A stretch of DNA of 64,000 bases from Flavobacterium fluviale (GTDB lineage: Bacteria > Bacteroidota > Bacteroidia > Flavobacteriales > Flavobacteriaceae), in NCBI RefSeq assembly GCF_003312915.1, contig NZ_CP030261.1, positions 124,001 to 188,000 of the forward strand. The letters run 5' to 3'. The position numbers were made by a program, and so were the translations under genes. Under the pieces are notes generated by a model that made no database searches, had not been told where the DNA came from, and saw only the letters and a program-made list of their open reading frames with translations. Within the stretch, counting starts at the first letter, position 1, and the number at the start of each line of letters is the position of its first letter. Positions 32,849-41,263 of this stretch are shown piece after piece.

Positions 32849-33172
32849 TTATTTTTTGATATCCAGACCAACTCTAAAAACCTCATCCAACAACTCCATT
32901 TCATCATTCGGCAGTAACTGCAACGCCATCTCAACCAAAATCATAGCATCAGAGAAAGGTTTGTTAGAATTTTCGCTTTGGAGCATTGTAATACTTGCTT
33001 TCAATAAAGCGGTAACTATAATATTTAATTCACTGTAACAAGATACATTTAGAATTGCGGAAAAAGAATCATTATGAGGTTTGAGTTTATTAAAATAGTT
33101 TCCTTTATTCATTATTTCTAATAATTGTGTTACGGCTTTTTGTTGTGTTTCCATGAGTTCAAGTTTAATCAT
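32849..33172 (-). CDS. Hypothetical helical protein (107 aa)
   Basis: A 107-residue, mostly helical protein (MIKLELMETQQKAVTQLLEIMNKG) without signal or motif I recognise. It is divergent from the small XRE gene at 33252 and shares an 79-base intergenic region with two TTATC-N6-GATAA sites. The minus strand has TATATTTG at 33208-33215 as a -7 element. The arrangement suggests that the XRE protein regulates this gene. Confidence 0.6.
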   Translation of the reverse strand: MIKLELMETQQKAVTQLLEIMNKGNYFNKLKPHNDSFSAILNVSCYSELNIIVTALLKASITMLQSENSNKPFSDAMILVEMALQLLPNDEMELLDEVFRVGLDIKK

Positions 33173-33181
33173 TTTTATTAG

Positions 33182-33197
33182 TTATCATATACGATAA
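33182..33197. promoter_or_regulatory. Operator-like inverted repeat, site 1
   Basis: TTATC-ATATAC-GATAA, 5+5 inverted repeat with 6-base spacer, 10 bases upstream of the hypothetical gene. Confidence 0.6.
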
Positions 33198-33229
33198 CCT
33201 ATAATTGCAAATATATAACAAATTTTGAA

Positions 33230-33245
33230 TTATCATAAAAGATAA
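33230..33245. promoter_or_regulatory. Operator-like inverted repeat, site 2
   Basis: TTATC-ATAAAA-GATAA, same arms and spacer as site 1, 48 bases away and seven bases before the XRE start codon at 33252. Confidence 0.6.
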
Positions 33246-33251
33246 TTCGAA

Positions 33252-33464
33252 ATGAGCGAAACCATACAACAGAAAGTAGGAAAGAGAATCGTAGAAATCA
33301 GAACACAAAAAAATATTTCCCAACAAGAATTGGCATCCAAATGCAATTTTGAAAAAAGTAATATGTCTAGATTGGAGAAAGGAAATGCAAATGCGACCCT
33401 TTCTACTCTCGAAAAAGTATGCGATGCATTACAAATAGAATACATTGAATTGTTTAAATTTTAG
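33252..33464 (+). CDS. Small XRE-family HTH regulator
   Basis: A 70-residue single-domain HTH protein: KRIVEIRTQKNISQQELASKCNFEKSNMSRLEKGNANATLSTLEKVCDALQI, a complete XRE domain ending in EYIELFKF. It binds DNA as a dimer. Two matching inverted repeats in the divergent region ahead of it are the obvious targets and imply self-regulation and control of the divergent gene. A bidirectional terminator follows. Confidence 0.9.
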   Translation: MSETIQQKVGKRIVEIRTQKNISQQELASKCNFEKSNMSRLEKGNANATLSTLEKVCDALQIEYIELFKF

Positions 33465-33495
33465 GAATTATAATCAAAACATCTTTCAAAAAACC

Positions 33496-33534
33496 AAAAA
33501 ACCTCCAAAATCAAACTTGACTTTGAAGGTTTTT
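33496..33534. terminator. Bidirectional terminator between XRE and GH2 genes
   Basis: AAAAACCTCCAAA ... CTTTGAAGGTTTTT forms a hairpin with A and T flanks on both sides, serving two convergent genes. Confidence 0.75.
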
Positions 33535-33551
33535 CACTTTATCTAAAGCTC

Positions 33552-35354
33552 TTATTTATATTCGGCTTCTTTCTGCTTATACCAATCTTTCATTACATAA
33601 AAAGCTTTCTTTTTAATTCCTTGATCGGAGATTAAACCCTTACGATTAAAGAAATCCTGAATGTTTGGCAATTGTCTTCTTGGTGATCTGAAGTCGACTA
33701 AAATCCAAGGCGAAACTCCTGCTAAACCTTCGATGCGATTGAACATCTGTGTGTTTTGAATGTATAATTCTTCCTGATATTCTTCGTTCCAGCGTTCTTT
33801 TTTATCGCCGTGACGACCTTGCAAAGCTTCGCCTCCAAATTCGCTGATGATAACCGGCTTGTTATACGGAATTACCCATTGCATGTCTTTGCAAGATTCG
33901 TTTGTTCCTCTGTACCAGCCTAAATATTGGTTAAAACTCACAATGTCTACATATTCGTTCATATTATCGTGAAGTGTATTAACATTGTTCGGACTTTTGG
34001 TTACTTCCATCGCCATACTTATTAAACGAGAATTATCTTGTGTACGCGCATATTTGGCCAATTTACTCAAGAAAACATCTCTGTCATCTCCATGCGGAGT
34101 TTCATTTGCAATTGACCAGATTACAATGCCGCAGCGATTTTTATCTCTGTAAATCATATCGTGCAATTGACGTTCTGCATTCGCGTAAGTGTCTGGATTC
34201 GTCCATGATATGGTCCAATAAACTGGAACTTCAGACCAGATCATCAATCCCATTTTTTCAGCTTCTTTTACCATTTTTTCGTTATGCGGATAATGCGCCA
34301 GACGAACATAGTTACAGCCTAATTCTTTTGCCCAAGTCAATAATGTAACAGCATCTTCTTCTGACCAAGCTCTTCCTGATCTGAAAGGAGCTTCTTCGTG
34401 AATACTAATACCGCGTAAAAAGACTTTTTTTCCGTTTAACAGAATCTCTTTTCCTTTGGTTTCTATGGTTCTGAAACCAATTTGATCTGCAATATTTTCA
34501 TCGGCTTTGCTAATCGTTACTTCATATAATTTTGGTTTTTCCGGCGTCCATAAAATAGGATTGGCTTTAATTTCAAAATACGCCATTCCTTTGGCATCAG
34601 TCGTAACGTTCTTTTTGATTTTTAACTCTGGAATCGAAACCGAAACAGATTGGTTTGCTGTTTCACTATTCAACTTTATCCAGCCCGAAATTTTTCCTTT
34701 TTCTTTTTTGTCCAATTGTACCAAATAATCTTCGATATAGGTATTCGGGACTTGCGCTATAGTCACATCTCTTGTAATACCGCCGTAATTCCACCAATCC
34801 ATATTTACGGTCGGGACATTATCTTTATGGCGTTTGTTGTCGACTTTTACTACCACAAAATTATTGCCGTCCAACAATAAATCGGTCACATCAAAATTGA
34901 ATGGTGTATAACCGCCAACGTGAGTTCCTGCCAGTTTTCCGTTTACATAAACCTTTGCATCGTAATTGACTGCTCCAAAATGAAGAATACCTTTGCTTTG
35001 AGAATTCTTTTGATAATTGAAGTCTTTCTGAAACCAAACTGTTCCTTCGTAAAAAAACAATCTTTCGTCTTTACTATTCCAGTCAGACGGAATATCCATC
35101 GTGGCAGAAGTCGCAAAATTATATTCGGTTAAATCTGTGGTATTCCATTTTTTATTTTCGAAGAATCCGTTGTTTTTAAACGGCATTAAACGGTAATCGT
35201 AATATCCGTTTTCGAGCGGGTCTACGATATAACTCCATTTTCCGTTTAAAGTAATATTGTTCCTCGATGAAATGTTGGAAACTAACGGAATTTCCTGCGC
35301 CATTGCTTTCCCCATCAGCAGAAAAGTACAGCACAGCATTACAATTTTTTTCAT
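33552..35354 (-). CDS. GH2 glycoside hydrolase
   Basis: A 600-residue secreted GH2 enzyme. A signal peptide (CCTFLLMGKAMAQ) leads to the sugar-binding jelly-roll domain (LNGKWSYIVDPLENGYYDYR), an immunoglobulin-like domain, and a TIM barrel. The acid/base Glu418 is in WSIANETPHGD and the nucleophile Glu505 in VIISEFGGEA. The family includes beta-galactosidases, beta-glucuronidases and beta-mannosidases; the substrate cannot be chosen by eye. In this xylan-type locus it may trim side chains such as glucuronate or galactose. It is the last gene of the locus. Confidence 0.92.
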   Translation of the reverse strand: MKKIVMLCCTFLLMGKAMAQEIPLVSNISSRNNITLNGKWSYIVDPLENGYYDYRLMPFKNNGFFENKKWNTTDLTEYNFATSATMDIPSDWNSKDERLFFYEGTVWFQKDFNYQKNSQSKGILHFGAVNYDAKVYVNGKLAGTHVGGYTPFNFDVTDLLLDGNNFVVVKVDNKRHKDNVPTVNMDWWNYGGITRDVTIAQVPNTYIEDYLVQLDKKEKGKISGWIKLNSETANQSVSVSIPELKIKKNVTTDAKGMAYFEIKANPILWTPEKPKLYEVTISKADENIADQIGFRTIETKGKEILLNGKKVFLRGISIHEEAPFRSGRAWSEEDAVTLLTWAKELGCNYVRLAHYPHNEKMVKEAEKMGLMIWSEVPVYWTISWTNPDTYANAERQLHDMIYRDKNRCGIVIWSIANETPHGDDRDVFLSKLAKYARTQDNSRLISMAMEVTKSPNNVNTLHDNMNEYVDIVSFNQYLGWYRGTNESCKDMQWVIPYNKPVIISEFGGEALQGRHGDKKERWNEEYQEELYIQNTQMFNRIEGLAGVSPWILVDFRSPRRQLPNIQDFFNRKGLISDQGIKKKAFYVMKDWYKQKEAEYK

Positions 35355-35420
35355 AGTTTTTATTTTTAATTATATTGGTCTAATTAATTTAAACACATCA
35401 CTAGATTAAATCTGCTGATC

Positions 35421-35462
35421 TGCTAAATCTGCGGGAAAATTTTTTAGCTCGCAGATTTAGCA
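35421..35462. repeat. Inverted repeat in the GH spacer
   Basis: TGCTAAATCTGCG (35421-35433) is the exact complement of CGCAGATTTAGCA (35450-35462). A related AATCTGCG/CGCAGATT hairpin lies at about 35572-35603. Words of this type recur at 63352-63424. Between these, ACACATAGAATCATAG at 35472 belongs to another repeat family found in this locus. Confidence 0.65.
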
Positions 35463-35628
35463 CATTTTTTAACACATAGAATCATAGATTTTCTTTGAGT
35501 CTAAAGGCGTTTCACTTTTTTAAATACACATAGCTGCTTTTATATCCTCACCTTTATCTGTTGATCTGTAAAATCTGCGGGAAAAAATTTTCGCTCGCAG
35601 ATTCGGCAGATTTAGCAGATTAGTGGAT

Positions 35629-35735
35629 TTTTTAATTTTTAATTTTTAATTTTTAATTTTTAATTTTTAATTTTTAATTTTTAATTTTTAATTTTTAATT
35701 CTTAATTTTTAATTCTTAATTTTTAATTCTTAATT
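35629..35735. repeat. 7-bp microsatellite (TTTTTAA)n
   Basis: About 15 copies of the heptamer TTTTTAA, a few changed to TTCTTAA at one end. The last copy contributes the stop codon (TAA on the minus strand at 35730-35732) of the neighbouring glycosidase. It lies in the 375-base spacer before the GH2 gene. Copy number could vary by slippage. Confidence 0.85.
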
Positions 35736-37145
35736 CTTTTTATTATCAAAATAACGCGTCAGTTCGTAAGCATTATCATTAATCACTTTCATTTCTTTTA
35801 ACAAAGGCTGATACGGTTCGAACTTGCTGTTGACAATTCCTTTGTTGGAATCTCTGTTGGAATAATCGGTAGTTAAATCTTCTGGATCGTTATCCATATA
35901 TTTGAACCAATGCCAGCCGACAGAATTTTTATTTTTAAGTAATTCCAAAGTGAAATTCTGATAGAAAAGTCCTCTTTCTTTCTGCGTTCGAACCAGCCAG
36001 CCCGCGCCGGTATTATTGGGCAGTCCAGAATCTTCTCCTTTGGTGTACCATTCTGTAATTAAAAAAGGCTTTCCTGACCATTCTCCCCAATTGTTCATTA
36101 ATTCCTGACTTGGCTCCCATTTTCTATAATGATTTATTGAAATGATATCCATGTATTTTCCAGCCACTTTAAAAATCTCCGGATTTGTCAATTCCTGTTC
36201 CTTATCCTGATTGAAACGGCATCCTAAATAAAGATGGTTCGGATCTGCTTTTCGAAGTGCTTCTGTGACTTTCTTCATATAAGTTTCAAAATAAAAAGCG
36301 GTAAATGCCATTCTATCTTCCTGATTTACATCAGAAATAGAAGCATTAAAACCTTTTCTTTTGTCCAGCCAATCTTTTGCTGCAATATATCCTTGTTCAT
36401 CTTTGGCCAATAAAGTTAAATGTTTATCTAATGCGTCGTTATACCAAGGCAGTTCATTATCAGTAAAATAACCCATCAAATACTTATCATTTTTATATTG
36501 AGAAACGTCTTTTACGGATTTTTCTACGTACGCATCAAATTCTTTATCGAAAACCATTACGAGATCAAAACGGTAATTCTGCCAGCTGGCTTCTTTGTAT
36601 TTTCCGCCGTATTTCTTAATATGATCGGAATGATACATACCCATTGGCGAAATAATTATGGTATAAACCAATGGATTTTCAGCTTTTCGAACCAAATCAA
36701 TATTCGACCAAGCTCCTACTCCATTAAAACCATTGTCACGAAGTAATTTTGTTTCCTGCTTCAGCCAATTTTCTGGACTTCCGTATTTTTTATCGAATGC
36801 TTTCTGCTGATTTACAGAGCGTCCTGCGTTAAAAACTGCAACACCTTTATAAATAAACGGATAGCCTTCTGGATCAATAATCCACCATCTGTTGTTTACC
36901 TTTTCTGTTCTAAAAAATCCCGTCGCTTCTCTCTGCCAGACTTTAGATCCGCCGTAAATAGAAATCGGCTCTTGCTTTTTAATTTTAAATCCAGGCAGCT
37001 TGTCAACTGTCTTTGCATCGTACGCCACCCATTTTGGATCTAATGCATTTTGTCTGGCTTCTACTTTTTGGTACGTAATGTTATTCTGTGCATTTGCAGT
37101 AATGAGGCTTATAAAACAGAACAATACATAAATGGAATGCTTCAT
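35730..37145 (-). CDS. Clan-A glycosidase, agarase-like
   Basis: A 471-residue secreted protein with a signal peptide (CFISLITANAQ). After GFFRTEKVNNRWWIIDPEGYPFIYKGV, a hallmark of agarase/GH50-like annotated enzymes, comes a TIM barrel. Glu231 in FTDNELPWYND sits at the end of strand 4 as the likely acid/base, and Glu365 in LITEWYTKGED fits the nucleophile on strand 7. The exact family is uncertain. Its place between a GH10 xylanase locus and GH2 suggests it acts on the same polysaccharide rather than on agar. Confidence 0.75.
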   Translation of the reverse strand: MKHSIYVLFCFISLITANAQNNITYQKVEARQNALDPKWVAYDAKTVDKLPGFKIKKQEPISIYGGSKVWQREATGFFRTEKVNNRWWIIDPEGYPFIYKGVAVFNAGRSVNQQKAFDKKYGSPENWLKQETKLLRDNGFNGVGAWSNIDLVRKAENPLVYTIIISPMGMYHSDHIKKYGGKYKEASWQNYRFDLVMVFDKEFDAYVEKSVKDVSQYKNDKYLMGYFTDNELPWYNDALDKHLTLLAKDEQGYIAAKDWLDKRKGFNASISDVNQEDRMAFTAFYFETYMKKVTEALRKADPNHLYLGCRFNQDKEQELTNPEIFKVAGKYMDIISINHYRKWEPSQELMNNWGEWSGKPFLITEWYTKGEDSGLPNNTGAGWLVRTQKERGLFYQNFTLELLKNKNSVGWHWFKYMDNDPEDLTTDYSNRDSNKGIVNSKFEPYQPLLKEMKVINDNAYELTRYFDNKKN

Positions 37146-37168
37146 TAAATTTGTTTTTTAATATGTTT

Positions 37169-37296
37169 AACACATAGAAACATAGATTCTCTTTGAATTG
37201 AGAAAGGCGCTCACATATACATAGATTTTGCTATATGAGAAACTAGTTTACTTTTAACTCTCTCAAGTCTAAAAAACCTATTTCTCTATGTGTTTA
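37169..37296. repeat. ACACATAGAAACATAG repeat pair in spacer
   Basis: AACACATAGAAACATAGATTCT at 37169 faces CTATGTGTTT near 37286-37295, giving a hairpin around the spacer. The same words occur near 35471 and at 39562-39620. Confidence 0.55.
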
Positions 37297-37302
37297 AAAA
37301 TT

Positions 37303-38202
37303 TTATTTAGATAAATAGATATGATCAATATCAAAAATGTAGTTATTTAAAGCTCTAACATCTTCTGGATCAACACTTCTTAAAACCAAAATATCTTTGA
37401 TTTTAGTCAAGTCTAATGACGGATTTTGTTTTTTATAATCAGCAATTGGAATTTTAACCATGTTCCAGCTTCCGTCTCTTTTTAATCCATACAAATTACT
37501 TGTGGCATCAAATTCTACATATCCGGTATTGGAAGCATCTTTCATTCTAAATCTGATTTTTCCAGTGCTGGTCGTTCTTACCGCCATATTAATATGGGTG
37601 TAAGATGAAATATCCGTGAAATTTACAAACGATAGAATTGCCATTGCCCATTTAGCTTCGGCTGCAGGCGGTGCTGCTGGAAGAGAAAAATTTCTAAAGG
37701 CTCCTTCATAACCATCAGCAGCGACTTCTTTAATTACAAATTGATTGCTTGAAACCCAGTTTAGGACAGGAGCTGTTTTCGTGAAATCAGGATTTTCAGA
37801 ATAAATTTTAAGGGCATCAGCCGGGATAACGATTGGCGGAGTTGCAGGCGCTTCAACCTCAACCGTAAAAGTTTTCTTTTGAGTGGTATTGTCAACAAAA
37901 GTAATTTCTAAAGTGGTTGTAAAAGTACCGCCTTTAGCATATTTCACCTCAACGTTCGGTTCAATAGAAGAACCTGGAGAGCCGCCTTGAAAAGTCCATT
38001 TTACAGCACGGACTTTTGTCGACGAATCTGTATATGTAATGGTTTCTCCTGCTTTAACAGAGGTATTGGTGGATTCTGCTTTTAATTCTCCTTTTTTATA
38101 AAGATATACTTCGCGTACATCATCTTCACAGGAAAACAAACTTGCAAAAAGTACTAAAAGAAAATATTTCAGTTTAGCGATATGATTTAGTTTTATAGTC
38201 AT
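37303..38202 (-). CDS. Surface glycan-binding lipoprotein (PKD plus carbohydrate-binding-like domain)
   Basis: A 299-residue lipoprotein (LLVLFASLFSCED, lipidated Cys25). Residues about 40-110 form a PKD-like domain (VKAGETITYTDSSTKVRAVKWTFQGGSPGSS). The C-terminal part (about 130-298) is a jelly-roll of the carbohydrate-binding type (NFTDISSYTHINMAVRTTSTGKIRFRMKD, DGSWNMVKIPIADYK, IFDIDHIYLSK). It should sit on the outer surface and bind glycan for the SusCD pair. It lies between the GH10 and clan-A glycosidase genes, the usual place of such binding proteins. Confidence 0.8.
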   Translation of the reverse strand: MTIKLNHIAKLKYFLLVLFASLFSCEDDVREVYLYKKGELKAESTNTSVKAGETITYTDSSTKVRAVKWTFQGGSPGSSIEPNVEVKYAKGGTFTTTLEITFVDNTTQKKTFTVEVEAPATPPIVIPADALKIYSENPDFTKTAPVLNWVSSNQFVIKEVAADGYEGAFRNFSLPAAPPAAEAKWAMAILSFVNFTDISSYTHINMAVRTTSTGKIRFRMKDASNTGYVEFDATSNLYGLKRDGSWNMVKIPIADYKKQNPSLDLTKIKDILVLRSVDPEDVRALNNYIFDIDHIYLSK

Positions 38203-38248
38203 GGTTTTGTGTTTTTGGGTTAATTTTTTTCAGAAATGATGCGTCATT

Positions 38249-38345
38249 TAGAATATAGAGGATAGAACATAGAGAAAAGATTTTTCTAAGAATCTTAGAT
38301 CTTGCTTCTCGCTTCTTGCCTCTATTCTCTATACTCTATATTCTA
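38249..38345. repeat. Inverted repeat in spacer before the lipoprotein gene
   Basis: TAGAATATAGAG (38249-38260) and CTCTATATTCTA (38334-38345) are exact complements flanking a segment rich in TCT/AGA words. Confidence 0.6.
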
Positions 38346-38366
38346 TTTTCTACACTCTTAAAAACT

Positions 38367-39464
38367 CTATTTCAATCCATCTAAAAATCCTTGGTATGCA
38401 GGTTTCTTATTATAGTCGGCATCTAGAAGCAACGGATACTCTTTTGAATGCCAAAAACCGGTTAACCAAGTATATTTGTCGGTTACACCCCAAGTTGAAA
38501 TGGCAAATTTTTGGGTTTGAGGCAATTCTTCGTACATCGTTGTGATGTATTTATAAGTTTCAGCCTGTTTTTGGGCTTCGGCATCTGTAAAAACATACGA
38601 GTCCGATTTAGCTGTGTTTACTTTGATGTCTAATTCTGAAATGTGAATTAACAATCCTGTTGAAGCCATATCAGTAAAACCGGTTTTCATGGTTTGCCTG
38701 TTGGTGTCTGTTGCATAATGAAATTGGTCTCCCACACCATCGATTGGAATTCCATTGGCTTTGAATCTGGTTACCATTTTTTTTATGGCAGCTCTTTTTC
38801 CACCATCCAGAACTACGCTGTAATCATTGTAAAATAATTTAGCCTCTGGATCTGCAGCTTTTGCATATTTAAAACACCTGCCGTAAAAGCCTATTGGGTC
38901 ATTAAAAATTGGTTTGATTACGGTTTCATTTCGTAAAGCTCCGCCATCGGCAAAAACTTCATTTACAACATCCCAGCTTTTTACTCTGCCTTTATAACGA
39001 CCAACAACATCTGTAATGTAAATTTTGACTTTTGACTCGAATGCAATGGAATCGTATTTTGCGTTTTTAAACCATTCTGGAAAGGAATCGTACCAGACTA
39101 AAGTATGTCCGTGCACTTTCATATTATTGTCTTTTGCAAAACCAACTAAATAATCGGCGGCTGTAAAATTATACGCTGTTGAGGATGACCAGATACTAGC
39201 CATTTTCATTTCGAACTCAGCCGTAATCTGGTTATAATGTTTTATAACTGCATTTTTATAATTGGCTTCTCCTTGTAAATCTTTCATTTTAACTGCTGCA
39301 CCAACCTTAAATTTTGCTTTTTCTTTTAAGGTTTGAGTAATCGGATTTGGACTGCCGGTACCGCCGTCTTCATCTGCATTTATAAAAACTACTTTTTCGT
39401 CGTTGCTGCAGGAAGCAAACAGCAAAACAGTTAATAGACCTAAAATATATTGTTTATTTATCAT
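38367..39464 (-). CDS. GH10 endo-1,4-beta-xylanase
   Basis: A 365-residue lipoprotein enzyme (LTVLLFASCSN, Cys19). The GH10 barrel carries NQITAEFEMKMASIW, KVHGHTLVWYDSFPEWF, the acid/base Glu169 in WDVVNEVFADGG and the nucleophile Glu277 in HISELDIKV. It cuts beta-1,4-xylan chains, probably while tethered to the outer membrane. This is the gene that best identifies the substrate of the locus as xylan. It follows SusD and precedes the binding lipoprotein. Confidence 0.94.
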   Translation of the reverse strand: MINKQYILGLLTVLLFASCSNDEKVVFINADEDGGTGSPNPITQTLKEKAKFKVGAAVKMKDLQGEANYKNAVIKHYNQITAEFEMKMASIWSSSTAYNFTAADYLVGFAKDNNMKVHGHTLVWYDSFPEWFKNAKYDSIAFESKVKIYITDVVGRYKGRVKSWDVVNEVFADGGALRNETVIKPIFNDPIGFYGRCFKYAKAADPEAKLFYNDYSVVLDGGKRAAIKKMVTRFKANGIPIDGVGDQFHYATDTNRQTMKTGFTDMASTGLLIHISELDIKVNTAKSDSYVFTDAEAQKQAETYKYITTMYEELPQTQKFAISTWGVTDKYTWLTGFWHSKEYPLLLDADYNKKPAYQGFLDGLK

Positions 39465-39561
39465 CGTGTTTTTTTTTAGTTTGATCCGGAAATCAAATGT
39501 TACTTTGTTTCCCGGATCGGGTTATTACTAACTTTAACCTTAACTTTTTGGAAGTTTTTTT

Positions 39562-39620
39562 AAACACATAGAAGCATAGTTTATAAGCTCAAAAAAGGTG
39601 TTCAATCTATGTTTCTATGT
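39562..39620. repeat. Inverted repeat AAACACATAGAAGCATAG/CTATGTTTCTATGT
   Basis: Complementary arms surround the spacer between SusD and GH10. Same word family as at 37169. Confidence 0.6.
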
Positions 39621-39628
39621 ATTAAATA

Positions 39629-41221
39629 TTAATTATAGCCTACATTAAATCCTTCTGGTTTTCCCATCAAATCGATTTGACTTTGCGGAATCGGCATATT
39701 GATCATTGCAGGAGTCATTTTTAATGGCACTTCTCCAGGAATAGTTCCAGATGGACTTGAGCGAAAATATAAATTCTGTCTTTCTACCAAAAGTCCGAGT
39801 CTTTTCAAAAGAAACCATCTGTTGTTTTCAAATGCTAATTCTCTAGCCGATTCGTCTAAATAATTATTTAAAGTCCAAGCTGTTAAATCAAAAGTTGTTA
39901 CGGTGCTTTCAGGATTTCCGGTATAACCTCTTCTTCTTACTTTATTTAAATACGCAAGGGCTTTGGTATCGTTTCCTAAATTGTGATGAGCTTCAGACGC
40001 TAATAAATACGTTTCTGCCAATCTGTAATACATATAATCTTTGTAACTGTTTGAAGTCATTGGCAGTTTTTCTGTATCGTGGTATTTTTTCAAACTCCAG
40101 TGCCAAGCTCTGTAATTTCCATTTGGAGCCGCGATTGCCGGATTGGTAATTGGCTGTCCGAATTTTGGATTCCCTGGAACATTGATTTTATAATCCTGAT
40201 AATTATCGGAATAATAATAGGTTTTAAATCTCAAGTCGTTTGTTTGATCGTAAAGTGATTTCAAATAGTTATTTGGATAAAACCAGCCTAGAGCCTGACC
40301 TCCGTATGCCACGTCCTGAACCAATTCGCTGGTATTTAATTCATAAGTTCTGTGAGTAAAAACACTGCTCAGCCAAGAACCGCCGCCTCCAGCTAAATTA
40401 TCATCAGGACCTAATAAAAAGTCTTTTTGATAGGTAAAAAGAGATTCTTTATGATTTCCGTTTTGTCCCCAAACATCAGCAAGTGCAACTAAACCATGAG
40501 TTCCGTCATTGATAATAGCATCAAACTGCGCCGCTGCCCCTGCCCAGTCTTGCTGCCATAAAGCACTTTTGCCACGAATATGTCGGGCAACACCCTGCCC
40601 GTAACGTCCTGGATCTACTTTAAAAGGAAGATTGGCAATTGCATAGTCTAAATCAGCATCGATTAATCTGTAAACATCTGCGTCGCTTGCTACTTTGTAC
40701 TCTACTGGATCGTTAATATTTTGAGGAGTTGTTGGAATTGTATCAATTAGAATACCTCCATACATTTGTTTTAAATCCAAATACAATTCACCTCTAATTA
40801 CTCTTGCCTGCGCTACTAATCTTTTCTTAGCTGCGTCATCCATTTGAATTGATCTTGCAGCAGTGATAATTGCCGAACACCTGTCGATAATCTTATAGCC
40901 CTGAATCCATTTTGAACCTGTGAACGACTGCGGATTATGACCAGTTCCGTATGGTGTATTCCACGTTCTGTGCAATCCTAAATCTGTTGCTACCATAAAG
41001 AATACATTGGCCCACAAATCGCTGTTGTCACCAGATGGCAGATTGTAATAACGCATTTGATTGTACAGTGCATTAACTCCAACTTCTAATCCTGCTGGAG
41101 AACTGTAGACATAATCTACAGAAACTTGATCTTTTACCGTTTCCTCTAGAAAATCTTCGCACGAAGTAAGTCCCAAAGAAAGCCCGAATATCAAAACAAA
41201 TAGAAAATTTATATTTTTCAT
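39629..41221 (-). CDS. SusD/RagB-family glycan-binding lipoprotein (xylan locus)
   Basis: A 530-residue SusD homologue with a lipoprotein signal (LIFGLSLGLTSCEDFLEE). It has the typical alpha-helical TPR-like frame (DYMYYRLAETYLLASEAHHNLGNDTKALAYLNKVRRRGY) and the C-terminal RELAFENNRWFLLKRLG. It binds glycan above the SusC barrel. It starts 42 bases after the SusC gene; the two are co-transcribed. Confidence 0.93.
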   Translation of the reverse strand: MKNINFLFVLIFGLSLGLTSCEDFLEETVKDQVSVDYVYSSPAGLEVGVNALYNQMRYYNLPSGDNSDLWANVFFMVATDLGLHRTWNTPYGTGHNPQSFTGSKWIQGYKIIDRCSAIITAARSIQMDDAAKKRLVAQARVIRGELYLDLKQMYGGILIDTIPTTPQNINDPVEYKVASDADVYRLIDADLDYAIANLPFKVDPGRYGQGVARHIRGKSALWQQDWAGAAAQFDAIINDGTHGLVALADVWGQNGNHKESLFTYQKDFLLGPDDNLAGGGGSWLSSVFTHRTYELNTSELVQDVAYGGQALGWFYPNNYLKSLYDQTNDLRFKTYYYSDNYQDYKINVPGNPKFGQPITNPAIAAPNGNYRAWHWSLKKYHDTEKLPMTSNSYKDYMYYRLAETYLLASEAHHNLGNDTKALAYLNKVRRRGYTGNPESTVTTFDLTAWTLNNYLDESARELAFENNRWFLLKRLGLLVERQNLYFRSSPSGTIPGEVPLKMTPAMINMPIPQSQIDLMGKPEGFNVGYN

Positions 41222-41263
41222 GATCTTGTTATTTTTTTATTTTATTGAATGTCTTAAGCTGTG

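Noticed and set aside
34040..34880. Plus-strand frames inside the GH2 gene
   Set aside because: They are shadows of the GH2 coding strand with no domain, signal or promoter.
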